64,000 nucleotides of DNA from Limnephilus marmoratus (taxonomy: Eukaryota > Arthropoda > Insecta > Trichoptera > Limnephilidae): positions 9,460,501-9,524,500 of the forward strand of contig OU862908.1 of NCBI GenBank assembly GCA_917880885.1. The letters run 5' to 3'. The notes below the pieces were generated by a model. It did no database searches. It saw nothing but the letters and a program-made list of their open reading frames with translations, and had not been told where the DNA came from. Below are positions 40,401 to 55,400 of this stretch, piece by piece (the first letter of the stretch is position 1; every line of letters begins with the position of its first letter). A program made the position numbers and the translations under genes.

Positions 40401-43400
40401 CCGTGGGGAAAAAAGCTAGTTAGAAATAAACATAATTTTTTTTAAATTTAAAAAACGGCTCACCTTACGCTTTTTATAAGTATCTAAAATTACCGATAAC
40501 ATAAAAAAAAACAAATTTCAGTAGATAAATGTATTACAAACATTATTGTCTCCTTATTTTTTTGTTGTTTCATGAAAAATTCTCAAGGTTAAAAAAAAAA
40601 ATTTCATATTGCGGTTTGGAAACTTTGGTTTCATGGAGGTGCACATTTTTATTTTTCTGTGGATAATTTTAACATTTGAATATAAAGCGTGGTGTTTTCT
40701 CTTTTTAACACCGTTTAGATTATATTTCTCACTCTGATAGTAAGGGAGTCAACGATTTCTATGAGACCTACAGTACTGTGTGAATTAATGTGAACACGTG
40801 ATAATTAGCACAATTACACTTGTTCTTGCAGTTGTATGTAGCATATTGTAATAGCGGCCATTTTGTGTTTGTGTTCTATCATTCAGTGAGTTACGAGACA
40901 TACGCTACAGGATGCGTTAAATTTTGTAATTTTTTAGAATTACAGTTTTTTTGCAGAGGTAAACTTAACTAAAGCTTTTTGTTTCTTATTTTTAAAAATG
41001 GATATTTCTCTTTAAAAATGCACAAAGATTGTTAATATTTCAAAGACAAAAAAATTACATACGTTGATTAGCCAGGTAACTTTCCGGATCCTAATCCAAT
41101 TGAAAATCGGTGGGCTATAGTTAAAGTAAGACAAGCACAACAAAAACAGATTGAGGCAGTAATTTAGAGAAACGCAAATATCAGAAAATTGTAAAAAAAA
41201 TTGTTAATTCTATGCCAAACCGTGTACAAGAAGTTATAAAAGTTAAGGTAGAACACACTTCGTATTAAAAAAAATTTAATTGTAATTGTTTCTGTATTTT
41301 TTTCTTCAATAAAGAATATATATTATTTTTTCTAATTCTAAGCTTGCTTTCCCAAACGAACAAATTAGCCTAAGGGGTTATTAGGTTTGAAGATAAAATA
41401 AAAATACATCAGATGTAATGAAATCTTAATTTATGAGTCAATTTCGTATCAGACAGATTGTGGGCAATGATCTGAACCCCATAAATTGCGCTCCAATGAT
41501 TTGTGATAATCACGTACATATACATATTACGTTATCTTCCAAATACAATGCATAGTAGTTGTTATCTTGTTAATGGATGTAGATAAAATCATTATGATTG
41601 ATCAGGATCATGACCATCATCCTACGCATGTTTTATTTGTTATTTTATTATTTCAGGTTGGCAACTGTGTTGGGAAACGAAACTACCGCTTCTTCTACAT
41701 GTTCATCGTCTCGTTAGCGTTTCTTGCCGTATTCATATTTGCCTGTGGAATCACACATCTAGTATTACGTAAGTTAATATATTGTAGAAACTACGAAGTT
41801 ATTGCAAGCGACATTCGAAACAGAATAACGGTTGGTTTTTTAAACGCTCCGTCATTGAAAATGTGCGGTCCGACACGCCTGCGCTGCAGTGTGGTTATTC
41901 AATAAACATTGCCAGCATTTAAAAATCGAATTACTCATACTAGAATTCCCTTCAAGACATTTTCAAAGAAAGCAAAAGCTTCATGGCTTGAACTAAATAA
42001 AAGAGAATCAATGAACGTCCACACTTAATTTTGCGTTCGGTTTTGTTGCTGTAGCTAGATCACATGCAAAAGGTGCGCAGATGTTCAACTCTTGCTATGC
42101 ACAGAAAGGGTGTGGTTTATTAGAAGTTTGCTAGCATTAGATGATATAAATAATTTACCTCGGGGCTTGTTTGGAGTTAATATAAAAATTAAAATAAAGT
42201 TTGTTTGTGTTTTACCTTGCCTTACCCGCCGTGCTTCATTCCGAACAACCCTAGGAACTGTATTTTGTTATTGGTTAAATTCTAATTCAGGTTTTACGGA
42301 TACAAAAAATCTATGGATTTAAAAAAAAATTTTAACTCATTTTTCAGTTCTTCCTTTGACCGCCTGCAAAATAAGTGAGTCAAAAATAAGCATGTGTAAC
42401 TTGTTCTGAGTAGAGTTTTTAATGGCTCTTACCTATAAAGAAGTATGCAGTGAAAAGTCACATACCATACAGGGTGTTAAGGGATGTACTGGACTTGAAT
42501 GAAATTTTGATCTCCGGCGACTTTTTTTTTTCAAATTTTTTTTCTAAAAAACTAAAAAAATAAATGTATCCACATGTCGTCACTGGTCAGCCGAATAACC
42601 AAATATATCCTCACCCCGACTCTTAACTGTCCGATACCTACTGTAACAATTATTATAAGCAATAATTATCAGCCTGAAACACTCATCCACATTGAAAAAT
42701 CTTCCGAGAAAAGATACATGACGCCAACGTGACTTGAACCCGTGTCCTCTCGATTGCCGGTCGATTGCTCTTGACCACTGAGCTATGGCGGCTTATCTCG
42801 TACCCGCCAAATGATTCAATATATGCTAGTGTTTCATTCAACAATTACTGCTTATTATATTTTTTTCCACCTGAAAACAACCAACTTTATTTTTGCGAGA
42901 GAAACATTGTAAGTGTTAAGTCCCTCGCTAGGTGGCGTCGAGACAAATTATGTCTTCATTTTATTGGGGAAATACTTAAACTTGTCAAATATTAATTATT
43001 ATTTTTAATTGTAAAACTAACGTTTTTAAGACAAGATTTTTTTTATGCATAGCACAAGGGTAACAACAAGGCTGATAATTATTGCTTATAATAATTGTTA
43101 CCCTTTGTGCTATGCATAAAAAAAATCTTGTCTTAAAAACGTTAGTTTTACAATTAAAAATAATAATCGATACCTACTGATTTTTTGTGATTTAAGTTGA
43201 AAAAAAATAACAAAAATGTTTATGGAGACCAAAATTTCATTGACATTTTTTACTCCAATTAATGTCAGGAATAACTGGCAAAGTCAAGTACTTTCCTTAA
43301 CACCTTGTATATTTTATTAATACTTGTTATTATGTTATCAATACTTCTTAACCTCTTATTTGCCGGAGACGTGCGGACACGCGCGGTGTGTGCGCACTCG

Positions 43401-46400
43401 GAAAAAATTTCGAAAAAAATATTTTTGAATGCGATTTTGACCCTTCTGTGTACAGAATTTGTATAAAGGACAAGGTCAGAATCGCTTGCGCCAACATCGT
43501 TGATGATATAGCCACTAGTTTCATTCACCTGGCAATACCAGAATATTTTTAAATGATTTTATCCGTGGCATCAAAATATAAAATTTGCCGCGATTAAATT
43601 TTTCAAAGTCCGATGCATGATACTTGACGAAAATATCATAAAACCTATCAATTTACGTAATTAATGCAAGTAATGTTGTTTTAATACATAGTTTATAGTT
43701 CTAGGAATGTGTTTCGGTCAATAAAATATATGATAGCTCAAAATTAATCCACAAAACATTCAATTTAAAATTCAAAGTGATACTTTGTTAGGGAATTTCT
43801 GTGTTACGGACTGGCCTTTAACAGGTTAATGTTATAATTAGGCACACCTCTAATATGTCGACTCTTTGGAATAAATAACAAGGTTCCATCTGTTGCTTTA
43901 ACGTCATGCGATAATGGGATCTACAGTAAACTACTTTAGAGTTCATTATCGCATGACATCACCGAGACAGATGGAACCTTGTTATTCCAAAGGGTTGATG
44001 CAGTCTTTTTAGCAACTTTCCAATTGCACATTTTTGGTTATATGTGTTTATGTGCGTGGTTGAAGGCTATTTATAGATAACATGATGTTTATGTTATGTT
44101 AGTGTCTCGGGAGCCCCCGGGGCGCGCCCTGCTGGAGGCCCTGCGTGCCTCACCCGCCTCAGCCGTGGTGTGCGCCGTTTGCTTCCTCTCCGTCTGGTCC
44201 GTGCTGGGCCTGGCCGGCTTCCACACTTACCTCATCACCACCGATCAGACCACCAACGAAGATGTGAGTAGCAACACCCGCCTGACAGACAATCACTGAT
44301 CTATATCGTCACACCAGAAAGAGTGCTGACTCAAAGTTAAATACTTTCATTTAACCTCTCTGGCCTCGACCATAGTCTGTCAGTATGTCAAAACATTTCC
44401 GCTTTGCAATAAAATGAAAATAAATGGAATATTTGTGAATACACCCGAAAACTAAAAACTTTTTAAAAGGTGATGAAACACCCTTTCAAATTTATTACAT
44501 ATTAGAAATAACCATGTTATTTGTTTATTACAAAATTTTTTAATGCAAATATAAAGTTTTTTTTTTTAAATAGCTCTTTTTACGTTTTTTCTAACTAAGA
44601 TAACTGATAACAAAAAAAAATAAAAACACTTATGCGTCGAATCCAGGGTGGTGTGGTCTCCAGATAGTCTGCAGTCAGGGTGTAAGTTGAGCTGCCTTTG
44701 TAGACACTTGCATACAGTAGTAAAACACTTGTGTTTGTCCTAGGATATTGATTCTTTATTATTCTGAGAATAATTTACAGAGAGATTCGTTCTGGTCTGA
44801 GCACTTGACTGGCGACAATAATGAATGTAATTAAAGTATAGCAGAAGCGAAAGACTAATTGAGTGCAAGAGAAAACAAGGAGAATCAGGAGAAAGAATGA
44901 CAAGCGAAATCAAAACACTCCATTTTATAACATTGAAAGAGAAATTTTGACGCGGCCACAGACAAAATAGAGCATAGACATAGAAATTAAGGTAATGTTT
45001 GCATAAAAGGTGGCATAGACAGGAAAGTTTAAGGTAAGAGGCTCTACACATCGAGATTAGATAAATGAGAATTAAAAGTGTTCAGTATTAAATGAAGTTA
45101 AATATAAAATAGGACAATCACAACACACAACATCCAACGTACTATACATACAATAGGCAAATAAATTTGCTTCTTTTGTGGTTATCTTTATATTTTAATA
45201 TAAAGTGTGGTATTTTCTCTTTCTAACAAAGGGAGACAAAGATTTCTATGAGATATACATATATGAGTTATTCTGAAAAATTAACAAATAGACTTTAAGG
45301 GTTAGAAAATTCGCAAAGTTTCATAAATTTTCCTCAAATTGCAATTGGAACATTTGGTCTCGTAGAGGTGTACATTTTAATTATTTATTTATTCATTTTC
45401 AGGAAATTGACAGTTTACATTTTTTCAGTTTGTACATAAGTATTATAAAGCCAAAATAAAACCAATTATGGATTTCCTCCTTGTGACTTTAACTCTACTG
45501 AGACAGCATAATAAGTAATGAGTAAATTAAATGTATAAGAAAAGAATAGGAAGCCAAAAATTATATTAGAATTTGAAATTAAAACACTTTTGTACTTTCT
45601 TCCACTAATTTATATTTCACCAGGACCGTCTGAAAATGGACCAGTCTGAAAATGTCCGTAATAGGATGAAACCGGTTCTGGTGAAATATAAATTAGTGGA
45701 AGAAAGTACAAAAGTGTTTTAATTTCAAATTCTAATACAATGGAATTCCACCACGAATTATCAGTGCAAAAACTAGACTCATCAAAAATTATATAAAACG
45801 AAAAATTACAAAACAAAAAGTTTATCAATACATTGGTAGCCGTGGAGAAAGGTTGTACTTACAAATCAACATAACAGAAATATAAATAATAGAAAAATAA
45901 TATTATTCATGAAACATCAGAGAAATAATCTTTTATGGACCTCTTATATTTGATAAGTTCGCAATTGAAAATGTCCACATTGGATAATACGTTATATTAT
46001 TCTGAGGTTAACTTGTAGAATGGATTATGAAGCCTGGAGTTTTCTCTTTCTAACACCGTTTAGATCAGTGGTTCTATGACATTTGTTTGTTCTCACAGGG
46101 ACCACAAGGTACATTGCGTAATTAATATAATAATGATAAACTGTTAATCGCTTAATTAAACGCGTCCTTGCAATTACTATCATTTTGCAATTCAATGTGC
46201 TCTTCTTGGACTTCTTCGGCTACCTCTCCATAGTAAATACCAAAAGGGTTACGAATCAGCTTTTGGATTCCTTTCGATTCGGTTTTGTAGTAAATGAATA
46301 AATGTTTCGTGGATCACATTTCTGTGAGAAATTGACTCCACGGGTAATAGCTGTTTCTTCCCAAAACCGAACAAATTATTCTAACGTGCTATTCCATATT

Positions 46401-49400
46401 TTTTGTGAGAACGAGATCGATATAGCGCGAGAATTCCTGTCAGATTTGTGTCATTTTCAATGGCTGTTATTTGCTTTTTCTACGGGCCGATGTCAGAATT
46501 TCAGCTTTGAGCTATCACATGTGTTAGTTTAGGTCGTTTTAAACACACATTCCTGCAAGTATGCATGCTTATTTATTCATTAAATAGCGATATAAAATCC
46601 CACAAATCTGACAAGAGATCTCGCCCGAGATCTATCTCGATTGACATAGATTTTGAATGTGAGTAGTCATCTCTTAACGTAAACAGCGTTTGTGAAGAGT
46701 AGTTGTGTAGTTATTATATCAGGGGTGATTCTTTCAGTTGCTAATTGACTAATATGATAACCTAAAGTGATGATGGTTTTCCTGTGTTTTCAGATTAAAG
46801 GATCATTTTCGTCCAAGCACGGTCAGGAGAGCCCCAATCCTTATTCAAGAGGAGGGGTTTGCAGTAACTGTTGGCATGTCTTGTGTGGTCCTGTTGCCCC
46901 TTCACTCATTGACAGGTAATTTTATTAGATTTTTAGATTGAATAAAATCTTTACTTTAATCCCTGGGGGCCCGAATCCTGCATTTGCAGTGTTGAAGAAT
47001 CATGCCCGTGCACGTTAGGAAGCACCGCAAGTGCAGTGTCGACTAGCTATGGGTTAGTTCTGCATTTTGCCGGAAGGAAGGAGGCCTCCGAAGCATGATT
47101 CCTTTTAAAAGTACTCGAGTTCTAGGAGCAGGTCCCAGGTCCAAGTTTTTTTGATGCAGACTTGGTACTGGATGCTGTTGCGGCTACCGGGACGCACGGA
47201 GCCAGAATCCACACAAGAACTCGAATCTGTTCAAGAACCCGAGTGTTGTGAGTGGCTCGGACCGCAATCACGGGGACGCCGGTGGAGGCATTCGGGTTCC
47301 GGCTTCGAGCCTGGCTGCGATTTCCGGGTTTGGGTCTGAGCCCTGGACCGGGTTCTCTGGGAGTACATAGTCGGTTTGAAAAAGGAGTAGAAGTAGGATC
47401 CGCTTCTCGCAAAGAACCCGAGTTAAAGAGCCCATACCAGATGAACAGACACATCGCTAGTGTCGACCTTATGCATTTATTTTGCCTACCAAATTGTTAG
47501 GTGAAGAAATTAGAGGTGGATGTAAATTAAATGTAGGTAATGTGAGAAAGTTGTCCGTATCTGCTAGCTTTTATTTTGTTTGGACGCCGCTGGTCGTTGG
47601 ACCAGGCTAGCAGCGGAGAGAGCAAAATCCTCTTTAACTTGTCAAAGGCCATCAAATTCCAGGAAAAATATGGATATTTCCTAAAAAACCACCATTTTGA
47701 ATTTTGAATTGAATGTTTTGTGGATTAATTTTGAGATGTCGTATATTTTATTGACCGAAACACATTCCTAGAACAATAAACTGTGTACCAAAACAACATT
47801 ACTTGCGTTAATTACGTAAATTAATAGGTTTTACGATGTTTTAGTCGAGGAACACGCATCGACTTTGACAGATAAAATTCGCGGCAAATTTGACATTTTC
47901 ATGCCACAGATAAAACCGTTTAAAAGTATTCTGGGGTTGCCCGCGAGTCTCCGGCCGATTACAGGTTAACAGGGCCTTGGGAAGTACATACTTTATAGTC
48001 AATAAGGATTAGAAATGATAGAGCGATTACCTCTACTGAGTTCTAAAAATTCCACTTTGTTAAGTCTGTGTGTTGGCTTTATCAAGGACATCTTTGTACA
48101 TCACAAATATTTTAGTTAAAAGATTGATAATTATGGTAATCTCGAAAAATCCGTCTAGATTTTCTACTGAATTCTCTTTTCTGTTTTCAGTTTTCTTTTT
48201 CCTTTTTTGTATTTGAAATAAACTCTCTTTTCTATATTCAGTGTAGCTACAATAGACAAAATGTATAAAAATAATGAATAAACGACGAAAGGAGTGTAAG
48301 GAGAATATATGACGCAAATGTGAATGGTAGAAGAAGTCGGGGATGCCCGAGGAAGACATGACAAGACCAAGTGAATCAGATACTTGAGTCGGGCCATGTG
48401 AAAAGTCGGAAAAATAGAAGAGCATGTATGATGTATGAATGTGAACGAGGCAAGGAGTGTGTGCCAAGATCGAGCCCGAACCCCGCAGGTCTTGGGCCTA
48501 TTTTGTCGAAAGGTCAAAATGTTTCCGTTGTGCAATAAAATCCAAATAAATAGCATATTTCTGAACTAGTCTGAAAAAAAACTGTTTTTTAACAACGGCT
48601 ACCTTATGTTTTTTCTAACTAAAATTACTGATAACGAAAAAAAAATATACGCATATATTTTATTAGGCAAATGTGAAAAAAAAAATATACGCATATATTT
48701 TATTAGGCAAATGTATTATAAAGGTTATCGTCAACTCATTTTTTTTTCGTTTCATGTAAACATACTTAATAAAAAATTTTCATAGGTTCTTAATTTTTTT
48801 TAAATTGAGGTCAAAACTTTGGATACGTAAAGGTAAATATTTGAATTATTTTGGGTTTAATTTTTAGATTTGAATATAAAGCGTGGTATTTTCTCTCTCT
48901 AAAAACGTTTTGATCATATTTCTAACCATGATAGTTAAGGAGCTATGAAACCTATACGAGTTGTTCCGAAAACCGAACGAATAGACCTGACAGGTTAACT
49001 ATCTCAGTAGAGGTAATATCAGAAGGCAAAACAAATCAGTCTAGTTTTACAAATAAGTAAATATGTCATGAATAAACAGTTGGAACATAATGCTCAATCA
49101 CTATTAATATACCCATTATAATTCACTTAAAATAATTTTACTTCAGAGAGCGGTGGAGTAATTTAAGTATGTAATTTAAAAATGTAATAACCCAAATACA
49201 TGGAGAACCCTAATGATAATAAATACCATAGTGCAACAATATTTGTCAATTAAGCCCTAAGCAACAAGGAGGGAATAACCCAAAATTACCAAAATAAAAT
49301 ATCAGTAATCGCAAACCTTTTAAATTATATAAATTCATGTATATTCATTTGAAGTAAAAATATCTATTTAATATGTAACATGATTCATAATTTTAATAAT

Positions 49401-52400
49401 AAACTTTATAATTACCTGTATGTACCTAAAATTAACAAAATAACTTATAAATACATTAAAATTAACAAAATTAAGCGCCCTTGAGGTGATTTTCTCACGA
49501 AAATGGCGCTATAGAAGTTATCCAATTATTATTATTATTATTAAAATAGAAACATTTATTATATAGAGACAATGTTGTGTACCCCTGCCTAAGTGCGTAT
49601 AAATACCGTAGTGTAAGAATTTCAACTACCAGTCTGAAAATGTCCGTAATAGGATGAAACCGGTCCTGGTGAAATATAAATTAGTGGAAGAAAGTACAAA
49701 AGTGTTTTAATTTCAAATTCTAATGCAAAACAAATGCATAAGGTTGACACTGCAATTGCAGTGCTTCGTACTGTGTATGGGCACAAATCTTCAACACTGC
49801 AAATGCAGGACTCCGGCCCCTAGGGGTTAAGAAAAGCGGAGAAAAAAAACCTCACCTAACCTATGCATTTACTGTGTTGTTTTATCTGGTTACCCTTTTT
49901 GTGAGCCTGTGTGGATTTATACAAAGTATATATATTTTTTTTCAGACGAGGCGTCGTCACAAATGAGTTCAAGGTAGAAATGGCGGAGGCACAACAGAGG
50001 GTAAGGACTTTCACAATGCTGGGATGTTTTACCCTGACTGATATTATTTGTTGATTTCCGTGTTGCACGGTGTGTTCCCTTAATTGATTTGGTGTTGCAT
50101 CTTATGTTAACTGTATTTTTAGGCCAATGGTTTCTCTCCGACAATAACATCTCAGTACGAGTACTCCGTGCCTGTTCCTGGTCTTGCCACTCCACATGGT
50201 AAACACAAGCATTTATCATCTTTTTTTTAACTTAGATTGTTCCAAAGCTCAACCCTTATATGTGTCATATATAGAAGGTTGTACAAGATGCTATAATTTT
50301 TGCAAATGGTGGCAAATGTCAGTTCTGCTTTGACATTTGTGAAGTAAACAGATATAAAATACACGCCAAAAAGACATGAATTGCTACACTCCTCAAGAAT
50401 GCGGAAAAATCTCACCTGATTTCTCGTTTTGGCGATTTGCACTGGCCGGCAAGATCGCCCGATTTATCAATTCTGGCGGCGGCCACTTGGCCGAAATCAT
50501 TTTCTTGACTTAATGGAAAAAAAAAATTAAGACATCAAATAAACACAAGAATAATCAAATTTTTCATTCATAAAAAAAATTACACCCAAAGAACATCGGG
50601 TGACAACTTTTGCGCCACCTTGTATTACTGTGAAACCTTCTGAAGAATTTTCTCTCATAAGTTTTCATGCTTAAGAGGAACGCCTGCGCGGCCCTTTTCT
50701 TACAAAACTTAAATTTGGATTTGAGGCCAAAATAGTCAAGGAAACTGAATAATTTTTTTAATCGAAATGTACAACAAATATTTGGTATGGATATGAGCTG
50801 TTTTATATATTTGTGTTTCAAATTAAAAAATAAAGGTAATTAATTACAAGTTAGATTTTCACGATATTAGAGACAACTTCGGCAATTATTCAAAAAACTC
50901 TTTTTTTCAATATTTTATTTTTATTTATTTAATATTTCATTATAATAACATAGTAGGGTATGGCAAAATTATTTTTTTATTGTAATATGTAATTATTTAT
51001 TATCTCACAAAAAAATGCCAAATGTGCATCTAAAATCTAATTCTGTAATGGTCTATTTTATAATTTAACCACTCAGGTATTTTGCGATTATGCAAGTTTT
51101 TTGTCTTAAACAAACTGTCAGATTTATAAAAACTTTGTGTTATTTCCGCTTCGCAATTAACCTGTTGAGGTCCCGGCTTTTTCCAGAAAAACACGGAAAT
51201 TTCACGATCTTCAATTGAATGTTTTGTGGATTAAATTTAACCTATCGTATATTTTATTGACTGAAACACATTCCTAGAACAATAAACTATTTACCAAAAT
51301 AACATTACTTGCGTAATTACGTAAATTGATAGGTTTTATGATGTTTTATTCGAGGTACACGCATGTCACGCATCGGCAATGTGACGCGGCCGCCAAAATG
51401 ACAGTTGGAGATGCCCACAGACAAAAATTATTTTTAAATATTGTGTGGCTACTAAGCGAATGAAATCTTTACCCATACCATAGGGAATGTTGGCGGCAGT
51501 GATTCTGACACTTCCTTTACCGATTTTGTACATAGAAGGGTCAAAATAGTAGAAAAAAGATATTTTTTTTTCGCGCATGCGAATCTTTTTACATCCCGGA
51601 CTACGGAAAATTTAATATAAATTATTCGAAGTGACTTGTCTCATTGCGGGTTTCTCTATGGTAAAGTACGATAAAAGAGCAAGCGTTTCTGACATTGTTC
51701 TTCATACACTTTCTGTATACATAAGGGTCAAAATTGCATTTCAAAGTGCCGCGCCACCTCGCGGACACCGGTGTCCGAACGGCCCACAACGAGTTAAAGC
51801 TCTATAAATGAAATATTTCTGAACGTAGCCGAATACTAAAAACTGCTTTCGAATTATTATATTACAAATAAATATTAACATTTGTAAATATTAAAATTTA
51901 ACCGGTTGAGAAAATTTGACCTATTTATGGGCCAAACAACTATTTGACACACAGTAAATTCGACCCATTTATGGGCCAAACAGCTATTTGACACATAGTA
52001 AATTTGACCCATTTATGGGCCAAACAACTATTTGACACATAGTAAATTTGACCCATTTATGGGCTAAACAACTATTTGACACATAGTAAATTTGACCCAT
52101 TTATGGGCCAAACAATTATTTGACACATAGTAAATTTGACCCATTTATGGGCCAAACAACTATTTGACACATAGTAAATTTGACATATTTAGGGGTCAGC
52201 TCGCACGGTCTCATAAAAATCGTTTTATCTCCCTTACTATCATGACGAGAAATGTGATCTAAGCAGTGTTAGAAAGAGAAAACACTATGCCACAATTTGA
52301 GTTCCATAGATATCCGCGAAAAAAATAAGTTATTCTGATTTATGACGTCAAACTCCCACCAGAACAATGTAAGGTGAAAATTTTTAATGTTTGCATTCAA

Positions 52401-55400
52401 AATTTTAATATTTCAAAAATAACATGCTTACTTCTAATAATACAATTTGAAAGCGTATTTAATCGCCTTTCAAAAACAGGTTTAGTTTTTGAATACATTC
52501 AGAAATGTTCAAATTATTTTGATTTTATTGGAATGCGGAAATACTTAAAAATTCGCCGGCTATAGACATCTTTTTTATGAGCGGTCACTTAGGTGATTTG
52601 GTGAAAACTTTTTCTACAAAATAAGTCTTTTTAATGTATTTAAATATGGATTCAATATGGATTCAATATGGATCTTCTACTTTTTGTTTTGTCACTAGAA
52701 AAATAACAGTTATAACAATTTCTGTGGGAACACATGCGTTAGCGTGAAAACATGCTTATTATACGTGACTGCTATTGTTTAAGTGTTGTGTAAATGCGCT
52801 TACGGGTCGGAGTCGCTAAAATGCAAATAAATAAAATAGCTCCCATCAGTATTAGATTTTTTTTTTAATTATTTATTTTTTTTTAAAATTTTTTTTTTAT
52901 TAATATTTGTTTTATTTTCTTCTTCTTGTTGTGCCTTGTCCGTTCAACGGACGTTGGCTATCATGTTGGCTATGCGGACTTTGTTTACTGCGGCCCGGAA
53001 CAGCTCCACGGTAGACTGGCCAAACCACTGTCTCAGGTTTTTCAGCCATGAGGTTCTCCTTCTTCCAGGGCCCCGTCTTCCGGCAATCTTTCCCTGCATT
53101 ATGAGATGCAGGATCTCATACTTCTCTGGATGTCTCATCACGTGTCCAAGATATTGAAGTTTTCGGATTTTTATGGTTTTAATAACTTCCTTTTCTTTAT
53201 TCATCCGAACCATAACATCTTCATTTGTGACCCTGTCCATCCAGCTTATTTTAAGTATTCTTCTGTAGATCCACATCTCGAATGCCTCAAGTCGCCTAAT
53301 TAATTCTTCAGTAAGCGTCCATGCTTCCATTCCATAAAATAATATTGAAAATACGTAGCATCTGACCATTCGCATTCGTAATCCAAGGTTGAGATCATGA
53401 CTGCAGAACATTTTTTTCATGCGGATAAAGGTTGCACGAGCTTGCTCAATGCGGCATTTGATTTCAACTGAAGGATCCCATCTATCATTTACATTGCAGC
53501 CCAAATATACAATACTTTGTACCTTCTCCAGTTTTGTTCCAGCAATATAAAGATGTTCATCCAATGCGTTATTTTTGCTTATGAGCATGTATTTTGTTTT
53601 ATTTATATTCAGTTCTAGCCCAAAATTCTCACAACTCTTCAATACTTGATTCAGCAAAAGTTGTAACTCCTCAATGTTACTTGTTAGAAGTACCGTATCA
53701 TCTGCATAACGCAGGTTGTTTAGAATCTTCCTATTTATAACAAGTCCTTGAGTAGCTTCTTGCAGAGCTTCATTGAATATTTCTTCTGAATATAAGTTGA
53801 ACAGCATAGGTGAAAGAATACAACCCTGTCGCACGCCTCTCTTTATTTCTACTTCGTCTGTTAGACATTGCTCTACTCTTACTGCTCCTTTCTGGTTCCA
53901 ATAAAGATTACCTATTATCCTTATATCTTTATCGTCTATCCCGGAGGTTTTCAGAATTTGAATCATTTTGTCGTGTCTAACTCTATCAAATGCTTTAAGG
54001 AAGTCAATGAAGCATGCATGTACATTTGTATTCACATCTCTACATCTTTGGATCAGTACTTGAATACTAAATAACGCTTCTCGAGTACCCAACCCATTTC
54101 GAAAGCCAAATTGTGTGACACCTATCTTTTCTTCCACTTTGCGATATATGCGTCCATGTATAATTCGCAAAAATATCTTTAATAAGTGGCTCATTAAACT
54201 AATTGTCCGGTGGTCACTACATTTTCTTGCTTTTGCTTTCTTTGGGAGAGTAACAAAAGTGGATCGAAGCCAATCTAGTGGGATAATTCCTGGATTATAT
54301 ATGGAGTTAAAGAGACTGGTCAATACTAGGATGCCTTTATTTCCTATGAGTTTAAGGATTTCAGCCTGTATTCCATCTGGGCCCGCTGCTTTCGCAGTTT
54401 TAGAGAGACGAATTGCATGTTCTACCTCATTTGTTGTGATTGGTGGGCCTGTTGTAATATTTCCCATATCATATTCTGCGCTTCTATTATCATTGAAGAG
54501 TTCTGAGATGTAGTCTTTCCATCTTTTTAGTTTTTCGTTAATATCGGTTAGAAGTTTTCCATCTCGATCCTCCAGTTGCCCTATGTCGGTTTTACGATTT
54601 ATTCCAGTCAATTCTTTGATTTTCTTGTGTACTTGGAAAATATCATGTTTATCATTGTGGGTTTCAATTACAGCACACTGTTGAATATGCCAATCAGCTT
54701 TTGCTTGCCTAATTTTACTCCGAATTTCTGTGTGGATTCTTTGGTATTCTTCCACGTTTCGATTTTTGTATTTTTTTCTTACTTCCATGAGGTTTAGTAT
54801 TTCGTCTGTCATCCATTTCTGTTTCTTTTGCGGCGTCTCTTCTTTGAATTTTTCCTTTGCAATCTCTGTGATGATTTTCTTTGATTCATTGCAGATGTAT
54901 TCAATATTTTCAATATTTTCTTCTCTGTTGTATAGTTGAGTCTGGAGGTCGGCGAATTGTTTTTCCAATATTTGTGTTGCTTCTTTACACAGACCATTAT
55001 CTTTAAGCTTGTCTTTATCTAATTTCAAAGCCCGTTCTTTTTTATCAATTTTCTTAAAACGCTACCTAAATTCAGCCAGGAGTAAATTATGATCTGATGG
55101 TACATCAGCACCCGGGTATGTTTTTACAGACTTAATCGAGTTCTTGTATCTTTTGTTGATGATAATATAGTCAATTTGATTTCGTACAATTCTCTGGACT
55201 GAGTCTGTTGGCGACTTCCATGTATATAAACGCCTTTCCGGTAATTTGAAGAATGTATTAGTAACTGCTAATTCGTTTTCTAAGCAGAATTGGACAAACC
55301 GATCTCCTCTTTCATTCCTCGTACCGAGACCATGTTCCCCGACAACATCTTCTTCTTTACCTTTACCAATTTTAGCATTAAGATCGCCCATTATTATAGT

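Larger units (their letters stand above)
42470..43307. mobile_element. TA-flanked TIR element (mariner-type ends)
   Basis: Ends cagggtgttaagg and the inverse of ccttaacaccttg lie inside TA (42468-42469, 43308-43309). Subterminal ttgaatgaaattttg / caaaatttcattgacat are also inverted. No transposase remnant; the interior has instead been filled by a SINE and a long palindrome. In app intron 4. Confidence 0.75.

Noticed and set aside
48060..48556. Two overlapping 130-residue minus-strand frames
   Set aside because: Different frames, no recognisable family, no splice-supported extension.
51915..52190. Regularly spaced 44-bp repeat resembling a CRISPR array
   Set aside because: Whole units repeat with no unique spacers, and the genome is eukaryotic with spliced genes.
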